A stretch of DNA of 64,000 nt from Alviniconcha marisindica (Eukaryota > Mollusca > Gastropoda > Provannidae): the NCBI GenBank assembly GCA_018857735.1, contig JABMCL010001030.1, forward strand, positions 632,501 to 696,500. Direction: 5' to 3'. Under the pieces are notes generated by a model, which made no database searches, was not told the DNA's origin, and was given only the letters and a program-made list of their open reading frames with translations. A program made the translations under genes and the position numbers. Positions 62,420 through 64,000 of this stretch are shown one piece after another. Within the stretch, counting starts at the first letter, position 1. The number at the start of each line of letters is the position of its first letter.

Positions 62420-63330
62420 CCCCGCTTTCCGGCACCTTCCTCCAAACTCTGCCAGATTTGGTTACGCCACTGAAGGGGCACTCTTTATCTCCGCGCGACG
62501 CGGTCAGCGCCCTCCGAAAGGTTCGGGTACTAATATGACTCACGGTAGAAGCAACCTATAATCTCCCTCTTCCCCCACCTCCATACCCCCTTCCCCCCCT
62601 TCTCCCCGTCCCTAACAAGCCTTATGGTTTCTGTCGACGTTAAGCACCATGTTTACTTTAAGCAACCTAGCGCCAAAGCACGCACGTAAACATGAGACGC
62701 ATCCACTGACCCCGGGCCGGGACTTGAAACTGAGAAAGAGTTCCGCCACGATTCAAACGATTGTGGTTTTATTTGTGCAGGTGTAAACTTTGTTGGCGGC
62801 TATCAAATGACACGCCGGCCTCGTTTTATTTGCCAAGGCAGTGTTTGTAACAAACCTGCTACTGTTTGAGTACCAACAAAAAACTGCTCGTTACTGAGCT
62901 GACAGTTTTCTGGACCCTATGGCGTAACTAAATACGGCAGTGGCCGTTGAAGGAAGGATGTCGTAAACCGGTGCTTAGAGTTTGCGTACTAATATGACTA
63001 TAGAAGCAACCTAGCGCCAAAGCACGCACCGCGTAAACATGAGACGCATCAGTCCACCCCGGGTAAAAAAGAAAGAAAGTTCCGTCTCGATTCAAACAAC
63101 TTGATTGTGGTTTTATTTGTGCCGCAGGTGTAAACTCTGTTGGCGGCTATAAATGACATGCCTTGTTTTATTTGAATTATTTATTTGTAACAAACTTACT
63201 ACTGTTTGAGAACCAACAAAAAACTGCTCGTTAGCTGACAGTTTTCTGGACCCTATGGCGTAACTAAATTTGACTGATACGGCGGCAGTGGCTGAAGGAA
63301 GGATGTCGTAAACCAGTGCTTGGATTTTGT
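62420..63330 (+). mobile_element. Putative MITE with internal tandem duplication and nested SINE
   Basis: Same element as at 10.7-11.3 kb, opposite orientation. About 340 bases (from ACTAATATGACT through CTATGGCGTAACTAAAT and GGAAGGATGTCGTAAACC) are present twice, near 62530-62990 and 62988-63320. Only the first copy carries the family 1 SINE at 62558-62659, so duplication and insertion can be ordered relative to each other. Confidence 0.7.
62558..62659 (+). mobile_element. Truncated family 1 SINE with 9-bp target duplication
   Basis: The insert runs from ATAATCTCCCTCTTCCCCCA to TTAAGCACCATGTTTACTT. It is flanked on both sides by AAGCAACCT (62549-62557 and 62660-62668). The homologous uninterrupted site is visible in the second copy of the surrounding duplication near 63007, which shows the empty state. 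It is a 5'-truncated LINE-mobilised insertion. Confidence 0.9.
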
Positions 63331-63344
63331 CACTGAGTGTGTGC

Positions 63345-63353
63345 ATTTGTGTT

Positions 63354-63384
<31 letters not shown>

Positions 63385-63395
63385 GGGGGGGTTGT
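63345..63395. repeat. (GT)n plus poly-G next to the MITE end
   Basis: (GT)n at 63349-63367 followed by about 24 G. It directly follows the end of the MITE at 63330. Confidence 0.88.
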
Positions 63396-63621
63396 GTGTC
63401 ATGTGACAGTGTTGTTGCCGGATCGCTTCTTAGTCATAATTATAGCGCCATGGCTGTCCTATATATGATACAGGTCCATGTATAGCGCTGTTTTCCGCTC
63501 CCTTGAGCAGACTCACTGCCGCTTTTGTCCGGCCACAGTGCGATTCTCATTGAATCTTCTTCTTCAAATGTTGCTTCACCGCCGTGCGCCCACAGAGACC
63601 ACAAGGACTATTCATAGGGAT

Positions 63622-63815
63622 GGGAAGCCATAGTTCAGGAGCTGTGTGAGAGTCGAGGTGGCCGTCCTGAGCTGTCCGTCCTAACGAGACCTTCTGGTTT
63701 CCGTGGACGTAAAGCGGAATTATTGAACCGTGCCTCGGCATTGGTCACAACTTGTCCCTAATATGTCAACTGACATCTTCTGAGGACATAAAGCACCACT
63801 TCACCATCAGAGTCA
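63622..63815 (+). mobile_element. Family 3 SINE, full-length copy
   Basis: Collinear with the copy at 15.3-15.4 kb in opposite orientation: TCAGGAGCTGTGTGAGAGTC, GTCCTAACGAGACCTTCTGG, GCATTGGTCACAACTTGTCC and GAGGACATAAAGCACCACTT. No long ORF. Confidence 0.82.
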
Positions 63816-63943
63816 TCAGACGGGGAGCCCCACTGACAGGGCGGCGGCCACCGGCTCGACTTTCAAGCACGGATCCTGAGCTGTGAATCTGAAGTGATGA
63901 GTTTGGGTCAGTTCACTCAGTGGTGCTTCGGCCACAAAGTCTA

Positions 63944-64000
63944 GTAAGTCAAAGTAAGTAAGTAAAGACACTGATGGTGTGTAACGCCCACAGAAACCAA
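63944..64000 (-). mobile_element. SINE tail cut by the window end
   Basis: AGTAAGTAAGTAAAGACACT, GATGGTGTGTAACGCCCACA and GAAACC match the inverse of the shared tail module. The element continues beyond the window. Confidence 0.6.

Overview
This window is eukaryotic animal DNA, most probably from a mollusc and perhaps a gastropod. That placement is inference: it rests on a split gene with short exons and GT-AG introns, tRNA-derived SINEs ending in (TTAC)n, and dense AC, AG and poly-G microsatellites. No bacterial, organellar or viral genes are visible.

One protein-coding gene can be reconstructed. It lies on the minus strand and encodes a bubblegum-type long-chain/very-long-chain acyl-CoA synthetase (ACSBG family). 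Fifteen coding exons between 45828 and 21298 join in consistent phase at every junction to give 823 codons plus a stop. A GC-rich upstream exon at about 60658-60842 is joined by a 14.8 kb first intron. The AMP-binding P-loop, the YGMSE motif, the LHSGD motif and the GELGP C-terminal region are all present. The enzyme is expected to activate long-chain fatty acids with ATP and CoA. A polyadenylation signal sits about 145 bases past the stop codon.

Layout: 1-21.1 kb is gene-poor flanking DNA downstream of the gene, holding microsatellites, SINEs, a MITE and minisatellites. 21.1-45.8 kb holds the coding exons, with introns packed with tandem arrays. 45.8-60.7 kb is intron 1, mostly unique sequence with a few arrays and a possible hAT-like MITE. 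60.7-64 kb is the upstream flank with a candidate promoter, a MITE carrying an internal duplication and a nested SINE.

The most unusual signal is in the introns. Several tandem arrays are made of copies of the neighbouring exon-intron junction, including the splice site and 10-45 bases of exon. Intron 11 (29339-33360) is almost wholly built this way: a donor-derived ~91-bp array at one end, and an 88-bp acceptor-derived array that grades into a ~58-copy 42-bp minisatellite at the other. Exons 13 and 15, and more weakly exon 5, show the same thing. A second signal is a set of very short (54-61 bp) tail-only retro-insertions with target-site duplications, which share a terminal module with longer SINEs.
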